NCBI RefSeq assembly: GCF_905404315.1
Contig: NC_066265.1
Span: 30,094,501-30,158,500, forward strand
Reading direction: 5' to 3'
Length of the DNA: 64,000 nt
From: Leptidea sinapis
Lineage: Eukaryota; Arthropoda; Insecta; Lepidoptera; Pieridae
The notes beneath the pieces were generated by a model. It saw only the letters and a program-made list of their open reading frames with translations. It was not told the DNA's origin and did not search any database. Below, piece by piece: positions 1 to 11,596 of this stretch. A program made the position numbers and the translations under genes. Positions within the stretch are counted from its first letter, which is position 1. Each line of letters begins with the position of its first letter.

Positions 1-140
1 CAGGGGCGCGGGGGTATGACGACAAAGGGGACTGAGACAGATGCGGGCGGCGGGGGCGCTTAGTGAGATATACACGAAATGAGCGATTACAAAAATTCGC
101 CCCCCCCCCCCCGCGCCGCAGTACCCCCCAAGGGAGGACT
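1..140. other. GC-rich edge with C14 tract
   Basis: The first 125 bases are rich in G and C and include a run of about 14 C's (99-112). On the minus strand this run is a G-tract followed by CGGCGCG-like sequence. It may be the edge of a promoter or exon to the left. No coding frame is supported. Confidence 0.3.
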
Positions 141-970
141 CAGATAAACGGTCGGCCTTTATATTAAAGTATAAATAAATGAATAAAAATCTATTGAGGC
201 CAGTCGCTGGAGGCTACAAGTATTAACACTTAACCTCATCTTCAATCTATTCTCTCCATTACGTTATATTAACTAACGGAATGAATGACGTTATTGCTTC
301 GGAAACTTAAACGTTAAGCCACAGAATAAATGGGAATAGGAAGTACAGAAGTTTAACTTAGTCAATACCTTTAGAAGAAATATCTACCTTTACTGCTCGC
401 TAATAAGATTGATTTTTATTAGAACACAGCTACAGTGGCCTCACAATACAATGGTTTAAATTCAAAGTAATTTATTTTACGAAGACAATTCCTTTAACAA
501 ATCCATAAAAGAATAAAGAATAATAATCTAAAATTTTGCTGAACTTAAAGCCGTTGTTGATATTTATAGTCACAAACATTAATCTGAGAAGAACGGGCGC
601 AAGAAATTTCCGTACAATCAAATTTATTATTTAATTAGCCTGCCAGCAGCTTCCTTGATTTGACTATGTAGTCTAAGTCTTAACGGTTCTAAAAGCATAA
701 TTTAATTAATAGCTATATTGGTAAATGAAGAAAATACCCATGCTACATATAAAATAATACCCTGTGCAAGGCATTTCAATAAGAAAGTTCCTGGAGAAGT
801 ATATAATGATAACGAAACAAATAAGTCAATAATTAATATAACGAAATAAATAAAATACCTTATTGTTCTGCCCAGATAGATAAATTTGTTAGAATTAATA
901 TTGTTGAAGAAACATTTAGTATTTCCTTTATAGTTTAACAGCAAATCTTATAACTATATTTACAATACTA
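140..970. other. AT-rich, no gene seen
   Basis: Only a short retroelement trace is visible (GAGAAGAACGGGCGCAAGAA near 588-607). The 80-codon minus-strand frame at 702-944 is AT-biased and unsupported. Confidence 0.5.
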
Positions 971-973
971 CGA

Positions 974-1627
974 CTACATAAAATTAAAACTATCATAACG
1001 TGGAAGCGTACCAAGAGTACTGGCAGCATTACCGCGTTGGATAGCAAGGCTGATCCGTTGACCGAAATAGCTGCCAGCGCTTGGGTTTCCAGTAGCCTTA
1101 TTGAGGCGCGAAGATAGTATTTTGAACATTCTACGCATCTCAACATATTTGCGACGCTTGCTGTCTTCGGCAGTCAAAGCAGCAGCCGCAACATCAACAG
1201 ACGTAACTTGGACATGATTATTGAGGCGCGAAGATAGTATTTTGAACATTCTACGCATCTCAACATATTTGCGACGCTTGCTGTCTTCGGCAGTCAAAGC
1301 AGCAGCCGCAACATCAACAGACGTAACTTGGACATGATTATTGAGGCGCGAAGATAGTATTTTGAACATTCTCCGCGTCTCTGGGCCCCACGGGCCAAGT
1401 GTCTCGACACCAAACGGCACAAAGATGTATGACTCACTGAGACCAACATATTTGCGACGCTTGCTGTCTTCTGCAGTCGAAGCAGCAGCCCCAAGACCAA
1501 CTGACGTAACTTGGACATGAAAAGGAGCTATAGTGTCGACGCAAGTAGCGTCCCACACCAGCGCTCTTCCCGGTGCCCAAGCCACCAGCGTCATTCCATC
1601 AGGCCGCTTGCCATGTATTAATATCAA
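974..1627 (-). pseudogene. R2-type endonuclease-like domain remnant with in-frame triplication
   Basis: A 217-codon minus-strand frame. Residues 7-31 carry RPDG, then LVWDATCVD. Residues 53-60 carry EDSKRRKY. The order PD, D and K-x-x-KY resembles the restriction-like endonuclease domain at the C-terminus of R2-type LINE proteins. The end reads QRISLAIQRGNAAS with TLGTLP, a phrase I know from element-derived lepidopteran proteins. A 120-bp unit lies in tandem (1099-1218 and 1219-1338, plus the diverged longer parent unit at 1339-1520). Because 120 bp is 40 codons, the frame stays open and KRRKY occurs three times. The upstream part of any larger protein is missing. A related copy is at 12845-13105 on the other strand. 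Most likely a decaying mobile-element gene; function of this copy is unlikely. Confidence 0.55.
1099..1520. repeat. 120-bp tandem repeat (about 3 units)
   Basis: Two units (1099-1218 and 1219-1338) are identical or nearly so. The third, at 1339, starts identically, then carries 60-70 extra bases (CTCTGGGCCCCACGGG onward) before rejoining the unit. The longer unit is probably ancestral and the two short units are duplicates with an internal deletion. Confidence 0.85.
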
Positions 1628-1959
1628 AATGCTTTTAGAAGATACTATGCGTACAGCGAACGTATACAGTGACCACGAGAGCCAATCTCATGACACTGAT
1701 ATTATACTCCGGCTGATTGTAACAATTCTAGATGAACCTTTTATTAACCTGTGTCAATCAATCTGCAACAATAAAGACGGGACACACGCGCTGACACGCA
1801 TCAAACACAAGATATCGCATGACGGGTAATCGATCTGTTAACCGCACTCAAGGGTGAAAAATTATAAATTGTGCTGATGTTCGACTTTATTCCGAGTAGC
1901 AGGAACAAATATGAACAATTTGTTATTTAAAAAAAAATAACATTGCGTGCGCACAAAGT

Positions 1960-2175
1960 ACACATGTCTGAAGTGAAACCTGCATGGTAACATGAACCTC
2001 TAAACTGCATATGAATTCCTGGTACGTGTTGCTAGGATGACACATGATTTCAACCGCTATGAAAGACATTCCTACCACCACTAATATATATAATAATATG
2101 TTCTCCTGGTGTCTATGTAGTAATACGTCGTGCGCTTGGAGTCAGAATATATTAAGGTATACTCGCGCCATACTT
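1960..2175 (-). pseudogene. Unrecognised coding-like fragment, relic paralogue
   Basis: On the minus strand it reads HDVLLHRHQENI, then VVGMSFIAVEIMCHPSNTYQ and EFICSLEVHV. These parallel the longer open copy at 15976-15734. The hydrophobic part may be a membrane segment or signal. I do not recognise the family. No start codon or splice sites could be fixed. Confidence 0.4.
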
Positions 2176-2282
2176 AAGACAATCTCTTCTTTAACTATGA
2201 TCGCCTGGTACCAAAACATTGTATTATGCTTCCTATCTCATTATCTCCCATGTTAAATATTATGAATTGATGTGACTGCTCT

Positions 2283-2475
2283 TTTTACTGTCGCTTTTTC
2301 GTTTCATCGACTTTCAAATCACAACGATGATAAAGAAGTTTTCAATTCAATAGTATGCATATTTCTGTCTCATTCTTTGCCAGCTTCATCCTACACATTT
2401 TTGTATTTGTGTCTCTTACCTGTCGTTTTTTCCGTTGCATCCGGTTTGAAATCACAACGATTCTAAAGAAGTTTC
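2283..2475 (+). repeat. Diverged direct duplication
   Basis: About 53 bases are present twice: TGTCGCTTTTTCGTTTCATC to AAAGAAGTTT near 2287-2341 and TGTCGTTTTTTCCGTTGCAT to AAAGAAGTTT near 2421-2473. Sequence between them is T-rich. Non-coding. Confidence 0.5.
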
Positions 2476-2486
2476 ACTTCAAAAAC

Positions 2487-2818
2487 AACCGACTTCAATA
2501 ACACTATTCCAAAACAAAAGATATAATATGCACTGAAAAGTATAAAAACAATTGCGTATTTTTATACAGTCTTATTAATTAATCTAATTCTAGTTACGAT
2601 TAATGTAATTTTTGGAATCGGCTTTTATGGTTTTCTCGTGGATGCCATTGTCATATCTGGACCAAAATACAGCGGCACCACAGGGGAAGCACCAGCTTTC
2701 AAATAGCAAAGAATTATCAAAATGAGTTCACCCAGTCAAAAGTTTTGAGGTAACAAACATAAAAAAAAAACATACCGACGAATTGAGAACCTCCTCCTTT
2801 TTTTGAGTCGGTTAAAAT
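2487..2818. mobile_element. MITE-like element with AACCGACTTCAA ends
   Basis: The left end reads CAACCGACTTCAA. The right end reads TTTTTTGAGTCGGTT after CCTCCTCC, its complement with an added T-run. The right-end block recurs near 30485-30535. It is a common lepidopteran short-repeat end. Non-coding. Confidence 0.5.
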
Positions 2819-3489
2819 ATACAAATTAAATTTGTAACTTAAACTTATGAACGATGCGGTACAAGAACCCGCGACGATAAAATAAGAGAATGATAAAAAC
2901 TAAAAAATATATATGAAGTACATTACCATGCAAACTTTCACCGAAAATTGGTATGTGCGATTAATAAGTATTTTTATAATACGACATAAATCGTAAACCT
3001 ACAAGAATTTTTATATTAAGTTACTTGCAGCTACGGAACCCTTCATTGGACGAGTCCGACTTGCACTTGGCCTCTTTTTTAATCAAAAACTTACTTTTTC
3101 TTGGAATGGCTCTTACAATGTTCAAGTGATATTATAGTCTTGAAAAAGTTGTATCACAAACATTATTTTTAGTTCTAATAGAGTTAATACCCGAGTCAAC
3201 ACCATTTCTCGGATTTATGTTTTCGGAGAACTTAATAAACACCCAGGTAAAGAGAATGGAGTCAGCAGTTTGACTGTTACATTGTAACAGTAGCCACGTG
3301 TCGTATTATGCTTAGATCAGGTTCCTGTAACTATATACACACGACCTCTATTGTTTTGTTTATCATTATCAGCGTTTATTTTAAACTGTCACTGCAATAA
3401 CTTGAGTAGCTTAGCTGTGCCCTATTCTTCGTTAGCGTGGACCTAAGAGTAAACATTAATGGCAATATTTCCATACAAACGTTCTCGAA

Positions 3490-3567
3490 TCATCGTCATT
3501 TCAGCCGAAAGACGTCCACTGCTGGACAGAGGCCTCCCCCAAAGATCGCTATGACGATCGGTCCTAC
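3490..3567 (-). mobile_element. RTE-type LINE C-terminal relic
   Basis: On the minus strand GACCGATCGTCATAGCGATC and TTTGGGGGAGGCCTCTGTCC with GACGTCTTTCGGCTG encode the DRSS---LGEA-VQQWTS-G end of RTE-like LINE proteins. Same family as the fragments at 19287 and 50383. Confidence 0.6.
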
Positions 3568-3653
3568 ACTAACACACTACGTCTTCCGGTACGTCACGGT
3601 CGTTTTAACCCATGATCAAAATTATTCAAATAAGATCAATATCAACATTATCT

Positions 3654-3951
3654 ACCAGTGGGAGGCTCCATTGCACAGAAAGCCGGCTAGATTATGGGTA
3701 CCACAACGGTGCCTATTTCTGCCGTGAAGCAGAAATGTGTAAACATTACTGTGTTTCGGTCTGAAGGGCGCCGTAGCTAGTGAAATTACTAGGCAAAAGA
3801 GACTTGACATCTTATGTCTCAAGATGACGAGCGCAATTGTAGTGCCGCTCAGAATTTTTGGGTTTTTCAATAATCTTGAGCGGCACTGAAATGTAATGGG
3901 CAGGGCGTATCAACGTTACCTCTTAAATGTATCTCATCCTGCTAATAAAAA
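3654..3951 (+). mobile_element. Family A hairpin-rich short element, copy 1
   Basis: Starts ACCAGTGGGAGGCTCC and ends near CTCATCCTGCT-AATAAAA. Full-length copies are about 290 bases. The family carries inverted pairs able to fold: CGGCGCC with GGGCGCCG, CAGTAATG with CATTACTG, GAGAC with GTCTC, and GTGCCGCTCAG with CTGAGCGGCAC. It ends in an A-run, so SINE-like, though foldback transposition is possible. The frames of 70-80 codons seen on the opposite strand of several copies are repeat-derived, not genes. Confidence 0.75.
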
Positions 3952-4142
3952 CGCAACATCACTTAGTGCCAACGAATAGCGTCACAATAATTTTTATCAT
4001 TGTTTTCTTCTTAATTTTATTTTCCTTTTTGTAGGCTTCAGTCATGAAGGTTGGCCATCAGCTTTTTGAATACATCCCCATAATCATAGACGGAATAGTG
4101 ACACAAAAATAAATTTTAGTACGTGAATTTCCCTATTTCCTT

Positions 4143-4315
4143 ACAGGATGTCCCCAGAACGATACGATTTGGATACCTTTAAAAAAAGTGGGTCCACCTA
4201 CCTACAAGGCAGGCAACGCTCCTGTGATTCCTCTGGTGTTACGTGTGGCGGCGCTGATCAGTAAATATCAAGTTACTCGTATGCTCGATTGTCCATTTCT
4301 TCAATAAAAAAAAAC
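4143..4315 (+). mobile_element. LINE 3' end relic
   Basis: Codons for RYDLDTFKK and GRQRSCDSSGV, then a 3' UTR and poly(A) of nine A's. This is the common C-terminus and tail of a lepidopteran LINE family that recurs at 5.3, 27.4, 48.0 and 50.7 kb. Confidence 0.6.
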
Positions 4316-4599
4316 ATTTAGACATTTCTTAAATTTGATCCAGTAATGTTCAGGCCCTCACATTTGAAAAGTACTCAGTATTGATGAGACACGCAAAATG
4401 TGCGATTTATATTTTTTTTTAGACTAAAACTTTATCAGAGTAATTAAAATTAAATCCTTTACAGCAGAAGAGTGTCTCTTACAGTAGCAGACGCAAATAT
4501 TAATGATCGACTTTTGGCTTCTCTTGCATTGAATCACCATAGATTATAGACAGGGATGTCACTACGTTTATATATACCATCCCATTATATACCATTTTT

Positions 4600-4886
4600 A
4601 CCAGAGGGAGGCTCCTTTGCACAGGATGCCGGCTAGATTATGGGTACCACAACGGCGCCTATTTCTGCCGTGAAGCAGTAATGTGTAAGCATTATTGTGT
4701 TTCGGTCTGAAGGGCGCCGTAGCTAATGAAATTACTGGGTAATTGAAACTTAAATTGTGTCTCAAGTTAACGAGCGCAATTGTGGTGCCGCTCAGAATTT
4801 TTGGGTTTTTCAAGAATCCTGATCGGAACTGCATTGTAATGGGCAAGTATCAATAACCATCAGCTAAACGTCCTGCTCATCTCTGA
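4600..4886 (+). mobile_element. Family A short element, copy 2
   Basis: Full-length copy (CCAGAGGGAGGCTCC to GTCCTGCTCATCTC) joined on its right to a degenerate LINE. Part of the second stem is changed (CAGTAATG pairs with CATTATTG). Confidence 0.75.
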
Positions 4887-4949
4887 AATAGATCTCAGCA
4901 ATACTTCAAGCCGGCCAACATTCTTCCGCGTCACATATGGAGTATTGCT

Positions 4950-5450
4950 GTCATCTCTGGTCTGGGGCACACCAGTATCAGTTGGCACCATTTGTACGCT
5001 GAGCTGCTCGAGTTGTCGTGGATCAAGTGCTCTGTAAACGGCTAGATCTCTTGGCGTTGCGTAGAAATGTCGGTTCACTATGTGTCTTCTAACGCATTTA
5101 TCACGGGGAGTGTTCCGTAGAGCTGTTTGACTTGATTCCGAATTTACCCTTCGCACGACAAACGATAAATTACAATATCATCCCCACCATCTGGATGTGT
5201 GGCATTTCTCCACGGTGTGGTTTTCAAGGAACCTTCTTCCACATACAACCAAGCTGAGTTATGAGCATTCTTGTGCGGAGTTTCCAGGACGAGACTTGGG
5301 TACCTTCGAAAAACCTAGTACACCTTACAAAAGACCGGCAACACTCCTGTGATTCCTCTGGTGTTTCTAGAAAATGTGGGCGGCGGTAGTCACTTACCAT
5401 CAGACGACGCTCGTTTGTTCTTCTCTTCTATAAAAAAGATTATACCACTA
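4950..5450 (+). mobile_element. Degenerate LINE reverse-transcriptase C-terminus and tail
   Basis: With several frame shifts the plus strand reads GAHQYQLAPF, then SLGVA-KCRF, then HHLDVWHFSTVWFSRNLLPH. It then reads RDLGTFEK and the tail CACTCCTGTGATTCCTCTGG to GGGCGGCGG. These follow the order of the intact C-terminal segment of a Jockey-like LINE seen at 26970-27470. Many stops. The open minus-strand frame here is a shadow. Confidence 0.6.
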
Positions 5451-5609
5451 TATTATTATAAATGAATAATTAAAACACTAATTAAGTGAATTTTACAACT
5501 CTTATAAAAATTGGACAAAAGTTTCAAATACAGTGTTTAGTTAAAAGCCCATGAAGTTGAAGAGCATCCGCTGGCAACATCATCGGTAAAGCAAGCTTTC
5601 GCTACCAAG

Positions 5610-5646
5610 CAAAGAATGAAAGAAAGAAAGAAACAAAGAAAGAAAA
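5610..5646 (+). repeat. AAAG microsatellite
   Basis: Imperfect AAAG repeats. The flanks 5450-6350 are AT-rich, and I see no gene in them. Confidence 0.7.
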
Positions 5647-6359
5647 ACATTTATATCATAAAACACTCACAGGTTATACTTAATATAAAAAGATAAAAGT
5701 ACAAAAGTACAAAAGAAACCAAAAAAGAACGTAATTAAATAGTAATTGATTTAAATGAAATAGTGTTAATCTGTACTGGCTCCTATTTATACATCCATCC
5801 AGTATGTTCATACTACAAAACTCCACAATATGTATTTTCGTACAAATAAAATATTAATGAGGAAAACTAGAGTAAATTCTAACTAGAGTAAATAGCATTC
5901 AGAAATAAAACTATATATTTCCACAAAAATCTATTGATTTGATCTATTCAAAGTCTCTACAAAGTCAAAATTCTAATTTCGAAGTATTCATTTAAACGAA
6001 ACACTCTAGAACAGTCTATATTACGAAAGTTGTTTATCCTTCACATATCTATTGGTAACTGTGTGTCTGGCTTCTCTACATAAACTTATTTGAATATCTG
6101 AGTGCCTCTTGAATACAACATTACCTGATAGCTACCTCTTTATATTCTAGATTATTGAATGTATATTATCGTCACTTGCCGTAGACTTATTTGTCAGCAT
6201 GGAACACGGCTGATGCCTACTTACATTGACTCGTATGAAATATAAATCCAAACGTTAATTTTCTCGCCTTGGAACCCCGAAAATAATTCCGTTACTCTTT
6301 CTAATTCATGGAAAAATTCGCGATCAAGTCATGTTTATTCTTTATTTAACATAATTTGA

Positions 6360-6545
6360 CTAGAGGTCACTAAGACTCTGACATTGAGCTAGAGATCCCG
6401 TGTTTGAATCCCAGTAGGTCCTACTCATTTCCGAGTCATTGGTGTTTAAATATATATTTATGTATCGCTAAGTATGTATTTAATATTAATTATATCATTA
6501 CCTATCACCCATAGTACAGGCTATGCAATATACTTAATGCTAAAG
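6360..6545 (+). mobile_element. tRNA-derived SINE
   Basis: A pol III B-box-like stretch (GATCCCGTGTTTGAATCCC) is followed by CCGAGTCATTGGTGTTTAAA, TATATTTATGTATCGC and ACCCATAGTACAGGCTATGC. This is the layout of a tRNA-derived SINE widespread in Lepidoptera. The A box is eroded. Transcription unlikely. Confidence 0.6.
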
Positions 6546-6689
6546 ATGATTTATTAAATAATTAAATATTAATTATACGTATGTAATAACTTCATATATT
6601 TACTGCTAATTCCGCCTAAAATAACAGCTCATTCATTAAATTTTCTTTAATCGGTATGTATAGCTGTACTGGCGAAATTATACTTTATG

Positions 6690-7330
6690 CATAAAAAGGC
6701 ATAAAAGGCATTTATTTTCTCAAAATTGATTCCTTTAGAATTCTTTTTGATGACATTTCTAATAACTTCTAGATACTACTACCGCTTCGGAAACAAATGG
6801 CGCTCTGAGAGAGAAGAAGCGGCGCAAGAAACTCTCCCAGCATTCTTTTTTTCCGCTCTTTTTAATAAAAATATACAATATTGTACAGTCATTTCTATCG
6901 CTATAAAATAATCACAATCTAGTCCCAGGCTGTCCGATCATTTAGATTTGGATTTACGACAGAGCCATTTTTTAAAAATAAAACATTTAAATTTATTTAT
7001 AGATAATGCCTGAACAGTGGCTGGGTCTTTATTATAGAAGAGTATACATTTACCCTTAAAGGTATTATGTATCTTATGAAGCCTACTAGAAATAGTTACA
7101 AGCAATCCCTTATTTCTAGTGTTATAATAATTAAGATGACCAAGCTTCTTGCAGCACAAAACATAAGGACAGTAAACATTGTAAGCATCCTAATTACATC
7201 GACATCCGTTCCAACAAACATTTGCGTGCAATTACCTACATTGAACTTAGCCGAATTAAAACTAAAGATATCAATCAATTCATGACATCTAAATAATACT
7301 TTAAGGCAAGAATGGACGGTGGAGCTGCAC
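6690..7330 (-). mobile_element. LINE 3' relic (reverse-transcriptase C-terminus and UTR)
   Basis: The minus-strand frame at 7159-6938 reads YYNTRNKGLLVTISSRLHK and FKGKCILFYNK--ATVQALSINKFK, the C-terminal segment of a LINE reverse transcriptase. Upstream the frame is broken. The 3' side holds CGCTTCGGAAACAAATGGCGC and AGAAACTCTCCCAGCATTC, and ends in AAAAGGCATAAAAGGCAT repeats. Related copies lie near 46.9 and 9.7 kb. Confidence 0.7.
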
Positions 7331-7334
7331 AAAG

Positions 7335-8985
7335 AAAGCTTTCATTTTGTGATCGACACAGCCCTAGAAATCATATTATTTAATATTTTGCCACGATATT
7401 GTTTTCAATTTACGTTTACTGCAGTGCGGTTGGGGTCGTATTGTGATGGTGGAACATTACACTTTATCACATATCTGTTCGAAACATTGTATCTTGGTGC
7501 CCATTTAGTGAACACCATATGTTTATGATAATAATTATTACCACAGATTTATAATATAGCAATGGATGCACCGCAATTGCATATTCTCAGTGTTGCAAAT
7601 TTTTGTCATGGCAAACTATAGTGCAGACACTTCCTGTAAAAAATAGAGAAATACCCATAGACGACGCATTGGTATCTGATACGCTAATCTAATGCCAATT
7701 GACTCTTGCCCCGGTTAATAACAAAATTGTCACCGAGCACGGAACAGTTCGCACGCAATACGCATATAATATTAATTAATACTTCATCAGTGGTCAACGA
7801 CCGGATCGCATCGCATCAAAGTTCTCGGTGTAACGCAAGCAACTTTAGCACCAGGATTGACTTAAAGGTCTTAGTTACCAGGTCATAAAATCCCAAAAAA
7901 AAAATGCACCAGGAGTTCCTAGAGGACTAACGGGGGCCCCAGTTGCAGACCATCTCTTCCTCGGAATCTCAGGTATGACTGTTTTGTATGTATTGTTTAG
8001 CCATAACTAATTTTCAAAGAAAAACGAATCTATAGTCACTGTAACCAATTTTGATTAACAACTCTTAAATAGTCGGCAATGTTTGGAATTAGCTGCTTAG
8101 TTTTTTTTTATATTAAACCGCTAGCTAGTGTACCTTACACATGGTCACGGCATTATCGGGCTGTCGGGTCGTCTCTGAACTAGTATATTCTAAGTCTGTA
8201 ATTAGTACTCTCATTCTCCTAATATCATAGGAAATTATGGGGCTCACATGTAAGATAATTATTATCAACCATTAAATCATTAATATGAAGTGATACAAAA
8301 ACATAAGAATGATTTCTTACATTCTAATGTTTTTAATGTTTAGCCGTGTGTAATGGTCGGCCCGCACGCAATTTCGCTGGGCGTTTTTTATAAATGTATT
8401 TCTTACTACAAAACTAATACTCTTTTATAATAAAATTTAACTTTAATCATGTAAAGTATGTATTAAGGAACATGTAGACGAAATTTCATTGAATAATGTT
8501 AAATAAGTAGCAATAGAAATTGCTTTTTCCTTAGAAATATCTCACAAAAAATGAATATTTTGAGGAAACTTTGCGAAATTATTGTATCGAGTCAAGTTTA
8601 TTCAATTGTGTTTCGACTCGCATAACTTACTAACTAGAATCCTAAACTTATAATTGTCATCAAAAAATATATATATTTACATGTTTTTTTGCCTTAAAAT
8701 GGATTTTTCGTTCAGTCATGTTTTTTGGGACTCACTTAATCTTTATGTTGTCACTTTGTTGGCACGAGATATTGTAAGTATTTGAATTATTAAATAATTG
8801 AGAAGTAGTGCAATAATAATATAAACATATTTAAATATTCTTAAAATTTCGTAATACATTTATTTTGAACATTTTCCATGATTTTGTTGTTAAAGCACAT
8901 AACATCACCTCACAAAATACTACATAGCTTGAATTAACCGTGTACTAGGCATAACAAGTTTATTTTGTTCATGGCGTCAACATTA
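7335..8985. other. No gene recognised
   Basis: AT-rich DNA without a recognisable gene or repeat boundary. Short open frames here have no coding features. Confidence 0.4.
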
Positions 8986-8989
8986 TGAT

Positions 8990-9130
8990 TATCATAAAAT
9001 TCAAATATTTTTATTCAAAATATGTTTCAAAATCACTTAGTAAACGTCAAAAACTACCACCCATTCTAAAAAGACTGCCTAAGACCTGAGAAGAATGGCG
9101 GATTTTTTTTTATATAAAAACATGGATTAT
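8990..9130 (+). mobile_element. LINE/SINE 3' end (AAAACTACCACCC family)
   Basis: It contains TTCAAATATTTTTATTCAAA, GTCAAAAACTACCACCCATT and CTAAGACCTGAGAAGAATGG before a T-run. The same sequence recurs at 33090 and 43000. A common lepidopteran LINE-associated end; non-coding here. Confidence 0.55.
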
Positions 9131-9369
9131 GTGATATCGTACAATAAACATTTATAATTAAAGAGCCTGAGGGTGTTCGCTTCATTCCAAGCCTGTGGTG
9201 TCATTAAGAAAATCGTTAATGCTATAGTAACCTTTCCCAGACAAGAGTTTTTTAACAATTAACAATGTTTTAAGTACATTTTCTGGTATCATATTGCTGA
9301 AAATTCGCTAATGTTCCTATGTACATATATATAATTATCAAGAGATATATATAGTTAGATTTGTTTTTG

Positions 9370-9600
9370 TTTTGTTCGTTGAAGCTGGCAGCTGCAGGAA
9401 GCAGTGTGTAGTGATGTAGAACGTACGTCGCTCTCACTGAAAGTCACATTCTTTCACGTCCGACGGCCGACAGCGAACTGTACGGCGCCCGTCACAGACC
9501 GCAGCAGCCACGCCACGCCAGCTCGCAATACTGCTCCTCTTGTAGATTATTCCTTAGTACCCGCGACTACGTCCGCTTGGATGAGACAACATTGACATCA
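9370..9600. other. GC-richer segment, possible untranslated exon
   Basis: A stretch with more GC and CpG than its surroundings (for example GTCCGACGGCCGACAGCGAA and CACGCCACGCCAGCTCGC), preceded by a pyrimidine tract and CAG. A 63-codon plus-strand frame covers it without family resemblance. It could be an exon of an unplaced gene, but evidence is weak. Confidence 0.2.
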
Positions 9601-9689
9601 ACAAAAAATTACAGCTACCGATATACATAGTTATTACCACAGAAGAGTTTAAAGAACTGTCTTTTCATATTATATGCCCGCATTCATTG

Positions 9690-9870
9690 TAGAAGAAAAT
9701 ACATTTAAAAGGCGTAAAAGGCATTTAGTTTCTCGAAATTGATTCCTTTAGAATTCTTTTTGATGTCATTACTAATATACTAGACACTACTACCGCTTCG
9801 GAAACAAATGGCGCACTGAGAGAGAAGTAACTGCGCAAGAAACTCTCTTTACTTGACTTTAACTTTTCAT
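9690..9870 (-). mobile_element. Fragment of the same LINE 3' UTR
   Basis: It repeats the 3' UTR of the 6.7-kb LINE: the AAAAGGCGTAAAAGGCAT tail, TTGATTCCTTTAGAATTC, and CGCTTCGGAAACAAATGGCGC through CAAGAAACTCTC. The coding part is absent. Confidence 0.65.
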
Positions 9871-10316
9871 ATTGAAGACCCCGAAACGGGGTCCATATGT
9901 CACGTGGTCACCCCCTACCGACTAAAAACCACCTCTATGCGAACCACCCTGAAGGCGAACAGTCGCGGGGTGTCTCTTAAAGAGACTTGAGAACCTCGGA
10001 ACTGCTATATGCTTGTGGGAAGGAGAGAAGATGCAAAAGAAAATGAAATGAGGTGGGATGAAAAAATGAGAAGAACACACTCGCCGGCGAGTGCTGTGAT
10101 GTATTGTATATGTAAGTGTGTATGTATGTGTGTACTACTACTACAGCAACCGATATACATAGTTGTTACCACAGAACAGTTTAAAGAACTGTCAATGCAT
10201 ATTAGATAGCCGCAACACTCGTCCTGATGAACTCAGAATGGTCCGAAACTACCAACCAACACAGATAAACCGTGAATTAGGCGAAGTTAATAAATAAACA
10301 TATTACTCGTACAGCT

Positions 10317-10553
10317 CACGGACTAGTAAAAAAAGTAGGACTCCGCGCCGTGATATTAGCAAGTGAAGCACCTTTATGATAGTGTGTGTGCTGTTACGGG
10401 GTATACCAGTTACACAATATTTTCTCCCTTAAATAATAATATATCGACAAATACTTTTAAACTATTGTTTTTACACTTTCTCGCAACGTACTACGGCATT
10501 TACAAAATATTTTATGGTGACGCAAACTGATCTAAAGGCTATGATGCAAATCA
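10317..10553 (+). mobile_element. hAT-like short element, copy 2 (3' truncated)
   Basis: Homologous to the left two thirds of the 59.9-kb element, starting CACGGACTAGTA. Similarity stops near 10553, after the block GACGCAAACTGATCT, and LINE-derived sequence follows directly. The right inverted end is missing. Confidence 0.65.
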
Positions 10554-10765
10554 CAATACCACAACACAGTTCAGCTGCCTTTCGAGGAAGTTTTAGCTAT
10601 GCTGCTTCCAAGTGTTGGAACAATATTGAACCGCCACTGTGGAGCCTGAAATGCAAGAAACACAGTTTTAAATTAAAAATCAAACAGTTTATGCTCATCA
10701 TATCTCATGTTTATGATCATCAAAAAAAGCAGGAAACACTGAGACATGAAATCAGTATTTTATAA
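10553..10765 (+). mobile_element. LINE reverse-transcriptase C-terminal relic
   Basis: An open plus-strand frame reads IPQHSSAAFRGSFSYAASKC, WNNIEPPLWSLK and HSFKLKIKQFML. The F--SF---A---WN--P-----L---SFK pattern is the usual C-terminus of CR1/Jockey-like LINEs. It abuts the broken end of a hAT-like element. Confidence 0.6.
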
Positions 10766-11399
10766 AAGTAAATTGCTTAGTATTTTCTATTTAATAATGT
10801 TATACAAGGTGCAAACACCAAGAGTGTCTTCTCCATTATGTATGTCAGGTAAAGTTTTATATTATATCTCTGTCCATTAACATTAACCCATATTTGAGTA
10901 GTGCAGTTATGAGTACTTTTAATAAGTTAATATTTTTATGTATATTTTTTTTTGTTTCACTCAAAAACTTATGGGTTCCTAGTAGCATATATCAATGTCA
11001 GAATTTTTTAAAAGGCAATTGTACTAACATAACTTCTACATTTCATACCTTGCATATGCGGTAGCAGATAAAACCACAGAACAGTTTAAAGAGATGTCTT
11101 TTACCCGTTCTGTTGGTAATACCAACCGCAGTGAAACCCATTCAGCCTCGTGTACAAAGAAATCTCCAACCGGTATGTTATATATTGTGCAATAAGCCCA
11201 TAGGTATTATAGTGTTTACAAGAAATATAGTCTTGATATTAACTATATTTCGAGCTTCTGCCAACCATACAGTCATCTGGAAGACAAAGCCGAATTGGCT
11301 TTTAAGAAATTGCGGGTTATCAATAGAGCGAGACAATAGTTCAAGCCAACGACATTCTAGCGCTCTATATATCTATTCATATATTATGTAGTATAGCTG

Positions 11400-11475
11400 T
11401 CTGGCTGGCATCTCAATATGTGGCGTTCTTCTATTGTTTTCAAGGAACTTTCTTCCACATACAAGTAAACAGTGC
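11400..11475 (+). mobile_element. Tiny LINE C-terminal relic
   Basis: ATGTGGCGTTCTTCTATTGT followed by CAAGGAACTTTCTTCCACAT corresponds, with one shift, to the W-RSSIV-SRNFLPHT segment of the LINE family at 26970. Nothing else of the element is recognisable. Confidence 0.4.
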
Positions 11476-11596
11476 TTCTTCTAGGTCATCGACGTGTGTG
11501 GCTGCCGTGACGGTGTGTGGCCTTCAAGTGACCCTTATGATCATATGTCCTTCTTTTCCGTAAAAGAATACGAGCGACACAAAATAAATGGTTAAA

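Noticed and set aside
4860..5156. 98-codon minus-strand frame
   Set aside because: It lies over a degenerate plus-strand LINE C-terminus.
7096..7332. 78-codon minus-strand frame upstream of the LINE relic
   Set aside because: AT-rich, hydrophobic and probably an out-of-frame part of the same eroded LINE; no independent gene evidence.
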